Source: Spirochaetota bacterium
Lineage (GTDB): Bacteria; Spirochaetota; Spirochaetia; Treponematales; Treponemataceae
NCBI GenBank assembly: GCA_016285185.1
Contig: JAEEQG010000161.1
Location: 1 to 42,427, forward strand
Length of the DNA: 42,427 bases
Direction: 5' to 3'
Shown: positions 14,637-22,680 of the stretch, piece by piece
Layout of the letters: every line of letters begins with the position of its first letter
Numbering within the stretch: the first letter of the stretch is position 1
Position numbers and translations under genes: made by a program
The notes under the pieces: generated by a model
Told to the model about the DNA's origin: nothing
Databases searched by the model: none
Seen by the model: the letters and a program-made list of their open reading frames with translations, nothing else

Positions 14637-15584
14637 ATGAAAGATTTAAACATTCCATTAGAAAAACTGATTGCATCCAAAGACATTATTGCGCAATTCA
14701 AAAAAGAGAAACGTGTCTTTACACCATTTGAGCAGGCTGTTTTGATTTATCAGAATCCGAAACTTACGCATGAAGAAATGCTGAATCTCCTGAAGCAGAT
14801 TCAAGACGCTGTAAAAGATGAAGAAGAATACAAGGAACTGTATCAGCAACTTGAAGAACGTATCAAATTCCAGGTTGAACTTGAAAAAAGGTTCTATTCT
14901 GGCGAAGAAAACCAGTATTTCAATTTTTCATATAAAGATGCGGAGAATATGGAAATTGTGAACGACGACAGTTTCTTTTCTGATTTGCACAAGCTTTTAG
15001 ACTACATTGATGATTATTTCAAAAGATATGGAATTAAAGCGGTTCAATCTGCCGTCAATGGCAAATTCACTGTACATAAACATTATCTTAACAGCAATGA
15101 TATTGAAATTACTGCTGTTTTTGATGGTCAGAATAAAATAAAAAAAATCTATTCTTACAGTTTAGATACCCTGATTGATTATACTAAGCCTGATAACTTT
15201 GCAAATGCATTTGTGGAAATACCTTTCCCGTTCAGAAACGGTGATTTTGTTCATGTTATAGGTAATCCGCAAATTGGTATTTTTACCAGCTGCAAAGATG
15301 AAGAAGATTATCGGTATTTACAATTGCTTCATAAAAGAATTACGGAAAAGGGGCTTAATATTGATGCTTCTGATATCAGTTGCAGGGTTGAACTGCTTGC
15401 CCAAGCTGATAATTCCGAACGGTTGTACTTTTATCATTACCATCCAAGCTTGCTTTCTTTGGAATATGCAGAATTGAAAGAATCGGACGAACATTATGAA
15501 CTGCTTAAAAGTGCGCAAGCCCTCATGCAGGGCAAAGGTTCTCTGGAAACCTTTTGTGGTTATTTGAATGTAGGAAATAAGTAA
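14637..15584 (+). CDS. Unknown 315-residue protein, last gene of the WYL cluster
   Basis: I chose ATG 14637 because ATAGGAGA lies just upstream; a longer ORF would overlap the previous gene. The N-terminal third is helical and strongly charged (residues 1-85, FTPFEQAVLIYQNPKLTHEE then LLKQIQDAVKDEEEYKEL), consistent with a coiled coil. The rest appears alpha/beta, with IEITAVFDGQNKIKKIYSYS and FVEIPFPFRNGDFVHVIGN. No signal peptide, membrane segment or cysteine cluster is seen. The family is not recognised. Its stop is followed by degenerate 33-base repeats and a long inverted repeat that mark the end of the accessory block. Confidence 0.6.
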   Translation: MKDLNIPLEKLIASKDIIAQFKKEKRVFTPFEQAVLIYQNPKLTHEEMLNLLKQIQDAVKDEEEYKELYQQLEERIKFQVELEKRFYSGEENQYFNFSYKDAENMEIVNDDSFFSDLHKLLDYIDDYFKRYGIKAVQSAVNGKFTVHKHYLNSNDIEITAVFDGQNKIKKIYSYSLDTLIDYTKPDNFANAFVEIPFPFRNGDFVHVIGNPQIGIFTSCKDEEDYRYLQLLHKRITEKGLNIDASDISCRVELLAQADNSERLYFYHYHPSLLSLEYAELKESDEHYELLKSAQALMQGKGSLETFCGYLNVGNK

Positions 15585-15648
15585 AGGAGTATGATTTGAT
15601 GTGTATCAGGCGTATAAGAAAATGAAAAACAGCTTTATAGGGTTGTAT

Positions 15649-15704
15649 TACACTTTTTATTCGCACTTTTTAGGCTTACACCACACTTTTTATTCGCACT
15701 TTTT
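15649..15704. repeat. Two 33-base repeats with CACTTTTTATTCGCACTTTTT
   Basis: CACTTTTTATTCGCACTTTT occurs from 15651 and again from 15684, a 33-base period. A third diverged copy (GCACTTTTTATTTGCGCTTT) lies at 8470-8489, at the other end of the WYL cluster. There it forms the end of the gene relic. Confidence 0.65.
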
Positions 15705-15716
15705 TATTTGTCAGTT

Positions 15717-15758
15717 TTTTATGTAATTTGTATACTCGACTACCCAAATTACATAAAA
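15717..15758. terminator. 14-bp perfect inverted repeat between the accessory block and polA
   Basis: TTTTATGTAATTTG (15717-15730) pairs perfectly with CAAATTACATAAAA (15745-15758) around a 14-base loop. The arms are AT-rich with short T and A runs at the outside, so it may terminate from both sides. It lies 56 bases before polA. Confidence 0.5.
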
Positions 15759-15814
15759 ATGTTCCTCATACCAAAAATTGGGTTTTTGTGTTATGATAAT
15801 AAAAAAGAGGTTTT

Positions 15815-18586
15815 ATGAAAGATTCTGACAAAACACTGTACGTGCTTGATTCGTACGGGTTGATTTACCGTGCTTACTATGCTTTTATCAGCCGTCCGCT
15901 GGTCAATATAAAAGGCGAGAACGTTTCCGCCGTTTTCGGGTTTTTCCGCAATTTTCTAAAGATACTAAAAGACTATAAACCCGCTTATGCCGTTGCGGCT
16001 TTGGACTCCCGAACACCCACGTTCCGGCACAAACTGTTTGACGAATACAAGGCAACCCGCCAAAAAACACCGGAAGACCTTCATGCGCAGATTCCCGTTA
16101 TAGAAGAAATACTTACCGCTCTTGGAATTCCTATTCTCCGGTGCGACGGCTACGAGGCGGATGACATAATCGCGACTCTTGCCCGTGAGTGTGAGCAGAA
16201 CGGAATGCGGTGCTGCATTCTTTCCGGTGACAAAGACTTGATGCAGCTTGTTAACGGCAGTATTTCAATATTAAAGCCCAACCATTCAGGCGGCTGGACA
16301 GCCGTTGACGAAAAAGGCGTTATGGAAGAGTGGGGCGTGCAGCCGTCGCAGATGCAGGACATGCTCTCGCTTTTGGGCGACACCGCGGACAATATTCCCG
16401 GCGTAAAGGGAATCGGCGAAAAAACGGCGCAAAAGCTTCTTACCGAATACGGAACGCTTGCAAATATTTATGAGAATGTGGAATCAATTGCGGGTTCTGT
16501 AGGCAAAAAGCTTGTAGAAGGCAAAGAATCCGCATTTTTTTCAAAAAAACTTGTGGAACTGTGCACGGATGTTCCCGTCTCGCTGGAACTTTCCAATTAT
16601 TCAGTGGCTTCACTCGATTTTGCTTCCGCGGCGCGCCATCTTTTTAATGCTGGCGTTCCTGTAGTTGCCAAATCCTATGCCGAATTCGGGGCTGTTGCCG
16701 AAGTTCAGGCAGGTGCGGCAAGCGTTGCCGCCGAAGAAGACGGGGAACCTGTTTTTGACTCGCTTGTTCAGAATACCGGTGATTATCGCGCTGTAACAGA
16801 CATAAACGAACTTGAAACAATTATTGACCAGGCGCTTGCCGCAGGTTTTGCGGCTTTTGACTGCGAAAGCAACAGCCTTAACCCGCATGAAGCACGCCTT
16901 GCAGGCTTTTCAATTTCAATGCAGAAAGGCAAAGCCGTTTACATTCCGCTTGTTACGGCGGAAAGCGGAACTCTCGGTTCCGTTTCGTACATCAGTGCGG
17001 AAGCCGCTCTCGGCGAGCTTGCAAGAATGTTCGGGCGTGCTGAGATGACCGTAATCACACACAACGGCAAGTATGATTACGAGGTACTGCGCGCAAACGG
17101 TCTTAAAGAACTGAAATGCCGCTTTGTTGATACGATGGTGGCGGCATGGCTGTTGAATCCTGAGCGTGCGTCGTTCTCACTTGAGGCCTTGAGCGAAACT
17201 CAGCTCGGGCTCAAGACAATTCCTTTTACGGATTTGGTTCCCAAAAAAGAAAAGGAAATGACGTTCTTTGACGTTCCGCTTGAAAAAGCTGTTCCCTATG
17301 CCGCCGAGGACGCGGATTTGACGTTGCAGTTGTGGCAGCTTTTTGAGCCCAAGTTAAAGGAAAAAGGACTTCTGCCGCTTTTTGAACAGACTGAAATGCC
17401 TGTAATGCCGGTTCTTGCGGAAATGGAAATTGCCGGAATCCGCCTTGATACACAGAACCTTGCCGCGTACGGAAAAGAACTTGCCGCTCAGATTGAGGAT
17501 GCCGAAAAGAGTATATTCAGTCTTGTAGGACATGAGTTTAACATTGCTTCAACAAAGCAGCTTCAGGATGTGCTTTTTGAAGAACGAAAGCTTAGTCCCG
17601 TAAAAAAGACAAAAACCGGCTTTTCAACTGATACCGCCGTTTTGGAAGAACTTGCCCGTGTTGATGAAGTTCCCAAAAGAATACTTGATTACCGTACGCT
17701 CACAAAGCTACAGTCCACCTATGTGGAAGCAATCCCAAAGCTTGTTTCGTCCGACGGCCGCGTGCGCACAAGCTTTATTCAGACCGGAACGGCAACGGGC
17801 CGCCTCTCGAGCCGGGATCCCAACCTGCAGAACATTCCTGTGCGTGAAGAAGCCGGACGCAAAATCCGTTCCGCGTTTACGGCGTGTGAAGGCTGCAATC
17901 TTGTTTCCGCGGACTATTCGCAGATTGAGCTTGTCATACTGGCACATCTTTCCGGCGACGAAAACCTTAAAAAAGCCTTTTTGAGCGGAGTAGACGTTCA
18001 CAAGGCTACCGCCTGCCTCATATTCGGGGTGGACGCAGAAGCCGTAACACCCGATATGCGCAGAACCGCAAAAACAATCAACTTTGGTGTTATGTACGGA
18101 ATGAGCGCGTTCCGGCTTGCCAACGAGCTCGGAATTTCCAACACACAGGCTAAATCATTCATAGATTCGTACTTTGCAACATACTCCGGGGTACAGTCCT
18201 TTATTCATAGTACTGTGGAACATGCGGAAGAAAAAGGTTTTGTTGAAACAATATTCGGTCGCCGCCGGTACATTCAGAATATCAATTCAAAAAACAAGAT
18301 AGAAAAATCCGCGGCGGAGCGGGTTGCCGTAAACACACCTATACAGGGTTCGGCGGCGGATATTGTCAAAAAGGCTATGATTGCCGTTGATGGTGCTTTA
18401 AAAAAAGAAAACCTGCATGGGCGAATGCTTCTGCAGGTTCATGACGAGCTTATTCTGGAATGTCCCGAAACTGAAACCGAAAAAGTCTCAGCACTCGTAA
18501 AAAGAGAAATGGAACAGGTTGTTGCCCTGTCCGTTCCTCTCAAAGTCAGTGTTGAAAGCGGTAAAAACTGGGGACTGTTCCACTAA
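15815..18586 (+). CDS. polA: DNA polymerase I
   Basis: The 923-residue enzyme, normal length for the family, fills gaps and removes RNA primers in replication and repair. Three domains are visible. The 5' nuclease (about 1-290) has LYVLDSYGLIYRAYYAF and YEADDIIATLA. The 3'-5' exonuclease (about 325-520) has all key acidic motifs: FDCESNSL, HNGKYDYEVL and YAAEDADLTL, so proofreading is probably active. The polymerase domain has motif A SADYSQIELVILAHLSGD, motif B RRTAKTINFGVMYG and motif C QVHDELILE. The ATG follows AAGAGG. It converges on gltX, with stop codons overlapping by 4 bases. Confidence 0.98.
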   Translation: MKDSDKTLYVLDSYGLIYRAYYAFISRPLVNIKGENVSAVFGFFRNFLKILKDYKPAYAVAALDSRTPTFRHKLFDEYKATRQKTPEDLHAQIPVIEEILTALGIPILRCDGYEADDIIATLARECEQNGMRCCILSGDKDLMQLVNGSISILKPNHSGGWTAVDEKGVMEEWGVQPSQMQDMLSLLGDTADNIPGVKGIGEKTAQKLLTEYGTLANIYENVESIAGSVGKKLVEGKESAFFSKKLVELCTDVPVSLELSNYSVASLDFASAARHLFNAGVPVVAKSYAEFGAVAEVQAGAASVAAEEDGEPVFDSLVQNTGDYRAVTDINELETIIDQALAAGFAAFDCESNSLNPHEARLAGFSISMQKGKAVYIPLVTAESGTLGSVSYISAEAALGELARMFGRAEMTVITHNGKYDYEVLRANGLKELKCRFVDTMVAAWLLNPERASFSLEALSETQLGLKTIPFTDLVPKKEKEMTFFDVPLEKAVPYAAEDADLTLQLWQLFEPKLKEKGLLPLFEQTEMPVMPVLAEMEIAGIRLDTQNLAAYGKELAAQIEDAEKSIFSLVGHEFNIASTKQLQDVLFEERKLSPVKKTKTGFSTDTAVLEELARVDEVPKRILDYRTLTKLQSTYVEAIPKLVSSDGRVRTSFIQTGTATGRLSSRDPNLQNIPVREEAGRKIRSAFTACEGCNLVSADYSQIELVILAHLSGDENLKKAFLSGVDVHKATACLIFGVDAEAVTPDMRRTAKTINFGVMYGMSAFRLANELGISNTQAKSFIDSYFATYSGVQSFIHSTVEHAEEKGFVETIFGRRRYIQNINSKNKIEKSAAERVAVNTPIQGSAADIVKKAMIAVDGALKKENLHGRMLLQVHDELILECPETETEKVSALVKREMEQVVALSVPLKVSVESGKNWGLFH

Positions 18587-20172
18587 AAGTTTTTCAGCGT
18601 TTTTTCCGTTCTTTCAAGGGCTTTTTCAGTTCCGAGAATAAGAATTGAGCCCATCAAAGGCGGAGAAATGCGGCTACCGGTAACAGCCATGCGGATCGGC
18701 ATCATAAAGTCGCCGAGCTTGACACCCAGTTCCTCTGCCATCTGCTTTGCAAGGTTTTCCTGTTCCTCGTGGTCTGTTATAGAAGGCAGCTTTTTGATGA
18801 ATTCTTTTGATTTTTCAAGAACTTCCTTTGTTTTTGCGGCATCAAGACGTTTTGGAACAATCTCTTCCACAGGCGGAACTTTTACGTTCTTGAACAAAAA
18901 GCCTACCATTTCAGCGGCATCGGTCAAAAAGTGCAGTCTTTCTTTTATGAGCGGCATCAGTGCCATAAGTTTTTCGCGAATCTGTGCGTCGGTAAGTGTT
19001 TCCGCACCGTCTGCAAGTGCGCTTTCTGCAATTTTAAGCGTTTTTCCGTCAGTGGCGTACTCAATGCCGGAATAAGCAGGACCAACGTGCGGGGCGGGGA
19101 ATTCTTCCGAAGCGTTTATCGGAATTGCAGCATCGCCTGTTCCTGTAATAAAGGGCAGGGTTGCGTCAAAAAGTTCCTGGTCGCTCATAAGGCGCATATA
19201 CTGACCGTTGAACCATTCCAGCTTTTTGTAGTCAAAAACTGCCGGAGCCTTGTTAAGGTGTTCAAGCTTAAAGAGTCGTTCAAAGTCGGCAAGTTCGTAC
19301 ATGTCGCGTCCGTCTTCGTAAGAACAGCCGAGCATAGCAACGTAGTTAATCAGTGCCTTTGGCAGATAACCGCGCGCGCGGAATTCGTTTACGCTGGTTG
19401 CACCGTGGCGCTTTGAAAGCTTTTGACCGTCCTTGCCCATAACCATAGGCAGGTGGCAAAAGTCAGGATAATCCCAGCCGAAAGCCTTGTACATAATAAC
19501 GTGCATAGGTGTTGAAGGAATCCATTCCTGCGCGCGCATAACGTGCGAAATCTTCATAAAATGGTCGTCAACAATGTTTGCAAGGTGATATGTAGGAAAT
19601 CCGTCACTTTTAAGGAGAACCGGATCAGGACTTATGTCTTCGTTTTTCCACTCAATGTCGCCGAGCAGCGCGTCGTGAAAACGTGTTACGCCTTCCATCG
19701 GAATCTTAAGGCGGATAACGTAAGGTTTGCCTGCCTTGAGATTTGCTTCAACTTCTTCCGGTGTCAGGTGGCGGCATTCGCGGTCGTATCCGGGCGGCAT
19801 TTTGTTTTTTGTCTGAATCATGCGGATGCGTTCAAGACGCTCTTCATCACAGAAGCAATAGTAAGCCTGTCCTTTGTCTACAAGTTCCTGTGCATATTTT
19901 TTGTACAGGTCAAAGCGTTCGGACTGAACATAAGGACCGTATTCGCCGCCCTTAGGACCGCCTTCGTCCCATTCAATACCGAGCCATGCAAGCGTATCGT
20001 AAAGGTTCTGCACATATTCTTCGCCGTAGCGTGTGCGGTCTGTGTCTTCGAGACGCAGAATGAATTTTCCGCCGTTGGCGCGCGCAAACAGGTAATTAAA
20101 AAGCGCTGTTCTTACACCGCCGATGTGCTGCATTCCCGTCGGAGACGGAGCGTATCTTACTCTTACTTCCAT
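18583..20172 (-). CDS. gltX: Glutamyl-tRNA synthetase
   Basis: This class I synthetase attaches glutamate to tRNA-Glu and, in organisms without a glutaminyl enzyme, also to tRNA-Gln. The HIGH-type motif is RYAPSPTGMQHIGGVRTAL and the KMSKS-type motif is GQKLSKRHGATS; the product is 529 residues. I chose ATG 20172 because AGAGGA precedes it by six bases; a TTG at 20187 sits upstream of that site and would be an unlikely start. The zinc-site region has YCFCDEERL and RECRH. With gatCA and tRNA-Gln in the same window, a non-discriminating role is plausible. The 3' end overlaps polA by 4 bases tail to tail. Confidence 0.97.
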   Translation of the reverse strand: MEVRVRYAPSPTGMQHIGGVRTALFNYLFARANGGKFILRLEDTDRTRYGEEYVQNLYDTLAWLGIEWDEGGPKGGEYGPYVQSERFDLYKKYAQELVDKGQAYYCFCDEERLERIRMIQTKNKMPPGYDRECRHLTPEEVEANLKAGKPYVIRLKIPMEGVTRFHDALLGDIEWKNEDISPDPVLLKSDGFPTYHLANIVDDHFMKISHVMRAQEWIPSTPMHVIMYKAFGWDYPDFCHLPMVMGKDGQKLSKRHGATSVNEFRARGYLPKALINYVAMLGCSYEDGRDMYELADFERLFKLEHLNKAPAVFDYKKLEWFNGQYMRLMSDQELFDATLPFITGTGDAAIPINASEEFPAPHVGPAYSGIEYATDGKTLKIAESALADGAETLTDAQIREKLMALMPLIKERLHFLTDAAEMVGFLFKNVKVPPVEEIVPKRLDAAKTKEVLEKSKEFIKKLPSITDHEEQENLAKQMAEELGVKLGDFMMPIRMAVTGSRISPPLMGSILILGTEKALERTEKTLKNF

Positions 20173-20213
20173 ATTATTCCTCTTCAAGTATTTGTCATCG
20201 ATAAATTATGAGG

Positions 20214-20242
20214 ATTATAATGCTTTTACAGGATTTTGGGAA
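20214..20242 (-). promoter_or_regulatory. Candidate promoter of gltX
   Basis: Minus strand: a perfect -10 TATAAT (20219-20214) with a weak -35 TTCCCA (20242-20237) at 17 bases, about 40 bases upstream of the gltX start. Confidence 0.4.
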
Positions 20243-20276
20243 CACCCGTATCCGGCGCAGATATGTACGCAAAAAA

Positions 20277-20306
20277 AAAGACTTTCCGCAAAGGAAAGTC
20301 TTTTTT
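20277..20306 (-). terminator. Bidirectional-looking terminator after the SNF-type transporter
   Basis: AAAGACTTTCC (20277-20287) and GGAAAGTCTTT (20293-20303) form a strong stem with loop GCAAA. A-run on the left and T-run on the right allow termination in both directions. In the minus direction it ends the transporter transcript 20 bases past its stop. Confidence 0.85.
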
Positions 20307-20326
20307 ATGCTCAAAGCAAAGTCAGC

Positions 20327-21739
20327 TTATTTTGCGCCGAAGATGTCAAAGTATCCTGCAACGAATACTACGAGAATGATAATCGGAGCAATCCATTTAA
20401 GGTAGAACTGGATAGCCTTTGCTTTGGGGAATTTGATACCGTTACCGGCGTCAGTTTCGGCAATAAAGTTCTTCCAGCCCCAGCCTTTTTTGTGCATACA
20501 GAAGCAGAGGAAGATAAGTGAACCGAGCGGCAGCAGGTTCTGACTTACGATAAAGTCTTCGAGAGCATCGATTGAACCGATGTGCGCGCCAAAGTGAACG
20601 CCTGACCAGATGTTCATTCCGAGAGCGGCAGGTGTAGCAAGAATCAGCATTGCAACAAAGTTGATAAGAACTGACTTTGTTCTGCTCCAGCCGAACTTGT
20701 CCATCGGGAAAGCTACAATATTTTCGAATACAGCGATTACAGTTGAAAGAGCTGCAAATGCCATAAACAGGAAGAAGAAGCCGCCGACAACGCGTCCTGC
20801 AACAGGACCCATTGCGTTGAATACGTTAGGAAGTGAAACGAATGCAAGACCTGCACCAGCTCCCGGCTGAACACCGAATGCGGCACATGCAGGGAAGATA
20901 ATCAAACCTGCACAGATTGCAACGAATGTATCCAGTCCGATAACGCGGATTGATTCGCCTGTAAGAGAGTTTTCTTTTCCAATGTAAGAACCGAAGATTT
21001 CCATTGAACCGATACCAAGGCTCAGTGTAAAGAATGCCTGACCCATAGCAGCGTAGATTGTATCCCAAAGACCGTGACCGCCGGCTCCGTTTCCGTTTAC
21101 AAGAGCTTTAAAGTCCGGTTTGAGGTAGAATTTGTATCCTTCGCCTGCACCAGGAATTGTTGCAACATAAATTGCAAGACCAACCATGATAACAAACAGA
21201 GCGCTCATCATGAATTTGGTAATGCGTTCAACACCCTGCTGAAGTCCGAGGAAACAGGTTGCAAAGCCGATTACGATAACAACAACCATCCAGATTACGA
21301 GAGATACAGGATTACCTACTGTACCGCCAAAAGCAGCTCCAACCTGGTCCGGTGACATGTTTGTAAATTTTCCGCCGATCATTTCAAAAAAGTATTTTAA
21401 GAACCAACCGGAAACAACTGTATAGAACATCATCAAAAGGTAGTTACCTGCAATAGCGAATCCTGAGTACCAGTGCCATTTTGTTCCTGCAGGTTCAAGC
21501 TCTTTTAATGCGCCTGCCATACTTTTTCTGGAAGCGCGTCCTACAGCAAATTCACATACCATTACCGGCAATCCGAGAATTACCAGAAAAACAAGATAAA
21601 TCAATACAAAGGCTGCTCCGCCGTATTTTCCGGTAATATAAGGAAACCGCCATACGTTTCCAAGACCGATTGCACAGCCGGCTGACAACAGAAGAAAGCC
21701 GAGTCTGCTTCCGAGGGTTTCTCTTTTCTTTTCACCCAT
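20327..21739 (-). CDS. Sodium-dependent transporter of the SNF/NSS family
   Basis: The 470-residue membrane protein has about 11-12 hydrophobic segments. Its first helix carries the NSS signature, with LGFLLLSAGCAIGLGNVWRF then PYITGKYGGAAF. These residues form the sodium and substrate sites in LeuT-fold transporters. It is expected to take up an amino acid or related amine together with Na+ across the inner membrane; the substrate cannot be read from the sequence. A Shine-Dalgarno TAGGAG precedes the ATG by 7 bases. It has its own promoter upstream and terminator downstream, so it is a single-gene unit. Confidence 0.93.
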   Translation of the reverse strand: MGEKKRETLGSRLGFLLLSAGCAIGLGNVWRFPYITGKYGGAAFVLIYLVFLVILGLPVMVCEFAVGRASRKSMAGALKELEPAGTKWHWYSGFAIAGNYLLMMFYTVVSGWFLKYFFEMIGGKFTNMSPDQVGAAFGGTVGNPVSLVIWMVVVIVIGFATCFLGLQQGVERITKFMMSALFVIMVGLAIYVATIPGAGEGYKFYLKPDFKALVNGNGAGGHGLWDTIYAAMGQAFFTLSLGIGSMEIFGSYIGKENSLTGESIRVIGLDTFVAICAGLIIFPACAAFGVQPGAGAGLAFVSLPNVFNAMGPVAGRVVGGFFFLFMAFAALSTVIAVFENIVAFPMDKFGWSRTKSVLINFVAMLILATPAALGMNIWSGVHFGAHIGSIDALEDFIVSQNLLPLGSLIFLCFCMHKKGWGWKNFIAETDAGNGIKFPKAKAIQFYLKWIAPIIILVVFVAGYFDIFGAK

Positions 21740-21795
21740 TTTTTAACTCCTAATTATGAAGAGTTCCTTCATTCTTTTATGAAGTAACGATGTGT

Positions 21796-21824
21796 ATTAT
21801 ACTTTAATACGGATTCTTTTACAA
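21796..21824 (-). promoter_or_regulatory. Promoter of the SNF-type transporter
   Basis: Minus strand: -35 TTGTAA (21824-21819), 17-base spacer, perfect -10 TATAAT (21801-21796), 57 bases before the start codon. Confidence 0.7.
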
Positions 21825-21859
21825 GGTTTATTTGTCCGAAAAATCTTTGGGCTTAACTC

Positions 21860-21888
21860 TTGTACAATACAAAAAAATTTGATATTAT
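21860..21888 (+). promoter_or_regulatory. Promoter of tRNA-Gln
   Basis: -35 TTGTAC (21860-21865), 17-base spacer, -10 TATTAT (21883-21888). The predicted start is a few bases before the tRNA 5' end at 21903. It may also serve rplY. Confidence 0.7.
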
Positions 21889-21902
21889 GACTTCACATTT
21901 TT

Positions 21903-21975
21903 TGGGATGTCGTCAAGTGGTAAGACAACGGCTTTTGGTGCCGTCATTCCGCAGGTTCGAATCCTGCCATCCCAG
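21903..21975 (+). tRNA. tRNA-Gln (anticodon UUG)
   Basis: A complete cloverleaf can be drawn: acceptor TGGGATG with CATCCCA, D stem GTC/GAC, anticodon stem ACGGC/GCCGT with loop TTTTGGT giving anticodon TTG, T arm GCAGG-TTCGAAT-CCTGC, discriminator G. The 3' CCA is not encoded. The first pair is U1-A72, the feature by which bacterial GatCAB selects tRNA-Gln for transamidation. The 3' strand of the acceptor also pairs with ACTGGGA just downstream, which may act in 3' processing or termination. Confidence 0.96.
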
Positions 21976-22041
21976 TTAAAACTGGGAATTATGGCTGTTC
22001 CAGAAAAATAACGTTTTTTATAATATACAAGGAGTCCTGTG

Positions 22042-22596
22042 ATGGATTATTTAGTTTTAAATGCCAACGAACGCAAAGAAAAAGGAAAGGAAGCTGCAAA
22101 AAGAATTCGCAGTGCCGGTCGTCTGCCTGCTGTTATGTACAATTCAAAAGGCAAAGCTACAATGCTTGATGTAGACGAAGCTGAATTTACTAAAGTCTGG
22201 AAGGTAACAACACCCAGCACTCTTATCAGCCTTGATGTAGGCGGAAAAAAGTCACTGGCTTTGATAAAAGACACATTGTATGATATTAAAACAGACAAGA
22301 ACCTTCATGTTGATTTTCAGGTAGTTGATGAAAAGAAACCTTTGAAATTTACAATGAAAGTTCAGACAGCCGGAAACCCTGTCGGTGTTCTTCGTGAAGG
22401 CGGCTTTTTTGAAACTGGTGTTAAGGAAGTTACAATCCAGTGCCTTCCAAAAGACCTTCCTCCGCGCATCGTTGCTGATGTAAGCAACCTCGCTGTCGGT
22501 GCATCTTTCCTTGTAAAGGATCTCCCTTTTGAAAAAAGTGTTAAAATCCTTTCAAACGGAGAAGAAGTAGTAGCAAGAGTTAAGAATTCAAAATAA
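22042..22596 (+). CDS. rplY: 50S ribosomal protein L25, Ctc form
   Basis: L25 binds 5S rRNA in the large ribosomal subunit. This 184-residue version has the N-terminal L25 domain (LNANERKEKGKEAAKRIRSA, then GRLPAVMYN) and the extra C-terminal beta domain typical of Ctc/TL5 proteins (VGVLREGGFFETGVKEVTIQ and the final LSNGEEVVARVKNSK). AAGGAG at 22029-22034 fixes the ATG at 22042 rather than the GTG just before it. The gene follows tRNA-Gln and ends at a strong terminator, so it may share the tRNA promoter. Confidence 0.95.
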   Translation: MDYLVLNANERKEKGKEAAKRIRSAGRLPAVMYNSKGKATMLDVDEAEFTKVWKVTTPSTLISLDVGGKKSLALIKDTLYDIKTDKNLHVDFQVVDEKKPLKFTMKVQTAGNPVGVLREGGFFETGVKEVTIQCLPKDLPPRIVADVSNLAVGASFLVKDLPFEKSVKILSNGEEVVARVKNSK

Positions 22597-22618
22597 TTCT
22601 GCATTAGTGCTTTAAATA

Positions 22619-22663
22619 AAGGGTATCTTGAAAAGATTGTTTTTCGAGTTACCCTTTTTTTTT
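22619..22663 (+). terminator. Terminator after rplY
   Basis: AAGGGTA at 22619-22625 pairs with TACCCTT ending at 22656, extended inward by CTTGAAAA with TTTTTCGAG (one G-U pair). A run of nine T follows. This is a typical intrinsic terminator between rplY and tilS. Confidence 0.9.
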
Positions 22664-22680
22664 GAACAGGTGACCGGAGA

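Noticed and set aside
8837-15584. A known named defence system such as BREX, DISARM or CBASS
   Set aside because: No methyltransferase, PglZ, cyclase, helicase or effector typical of those systems is in the cluster.
19543-20211. Long plus-strand frame of 222 codons opposite gltX
   Set aside because: It is antisense to a complete and conserved gltX, has no family match and is Cys/Phe/Val-rich as expected for an antisense frame.
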